From Streptomyces sp. MZ04 (lineage in GTDB: Bacteria > Actinomycetota > Actinomycetes > Streptomycetales > Streptomycetaceae), in assembly GCF_004684775.1 (NCBI RefSeq), contig NZ_SRIC01000032.1, positions 1-49,231 of the forward strand: a stretch of DNA of 49,231 nt, given 5' to 3'. The position numbers and the translations under genes were made by a program. How positions within the stretch are numbered: position 1 is the first letter of the stretch; each line of letters opens with the position of its first letter. The notes under the pieces were generated by a model that searched no databases, was not told the DNA's origin, and was given only the letters and a program-made list of their open reading frames with translations. Below are positions 49,220 to 49,231 of this stretch, in pieces.

Positions 49220-49231
49220 CTGTCTCTTATA
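49220..49231. other. Residual sequencing adapter at the window end
   Basis: CTGTCTCTTATA equals the first 12 bases of the Nextera (Tn5 mosaic end) adapter sequence. It is at the very last bases, so it is most likely an untrimmed artefact at a contig end rather than genomic DNA. Confidence 0.85.

Overview
The window is a 49 kb piece of a high-GC actinomycete chromosome, almost certainly Streptomyces. The evidence is extreme third-position GC, frequent GTG/TTG starts, two conservon (cvnABCD) operons, a HupS-type HU protein with a lysine-rich tail, an NdgR-like regulator beside leuCD, and the order accB-accE / conservons / gltX / tRNA-Gln-Glu array / ndgR-leuC-leuD / hupS / cofC / plsC-gpsA-ddl / thiL-thiD / rpmB. 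From memory, not from a search, this right-hand part follows the SCO5535-SCO5564 stretch of S. coelicolor. The last 12 bases match the start of the Nextera mosaic-end adapter, so the right edge is probably a contig end.

Left part (1-14.7 kb) is accessory. A GNAT acetyltransferase, a TetR regulator and an alpha/beta hydrolase with palindromic operator candidates come first. Then a short-chain dehydrogenase gene is split by a 7,890-bp Tn3-family transposon (2856-10745). The transposon has 48-bp terminal inverted repeats with one mismatch and a GATAC target duplication. Removing it with one target copy restores an in-frame 339-residue reductase with Ser and Tyr-x-x-x-Lys in place. It carries a 1,049-aa DDE transposase, a serine recombinase with a long C-terminal extension, a putative res site, and a mosaic cargo: two pieces of contractile-injection-system tube genes, an unknown gene, a coiled-coil gene remnant, and a two-gene cassette. 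That cassette is a 2-oxoglutarate/Fe(II) oxygenase followed by a 79-aa protein with a perfectly repeated 13-residue Trp/Pro-rich segment, and it is the best candidate here for an undescribed system, possibly a modified peptide. Right of the transposon lie a solute-binding lipoprotein, two membrane proteins and a YceI-family protein.

Middle part (14.7-36.3 kb): a secreted GH101 endo-alpha-N-acetylgalactosaminidase; the acyl-CoA carboxylase pair accB-accE; two tandem four-gene conservons on the minus strand, each encoding a sensor kinase-like protein, a roadblock protein, a DUF742 protein and a Ras-like GTPase, with a 180-bp identical tract shared by the two GTPase genes; a small repeat-bearing protein; a fumarylacetoacetate-hydrolase family enzyme overlapping gltX; a HAD phosphatase whose start region is preceded by three 102-bp tandem repeats, each repeating its first 11 codons; and five tRNA genes.

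Right part (36.3-49.2 kb) is conserved housekeeping: a MerR/DUF4188 divergent pair, ndgR divergent from leuCD, hupS, the F420 gene cofC, plsC-gpsA-ddl (lipid and cell-wall precursors), a DUF3515 lipoprotein, a stand-alone Lrp/AsnC effector domain, thiL-thiD (thiamine) and rpmB.
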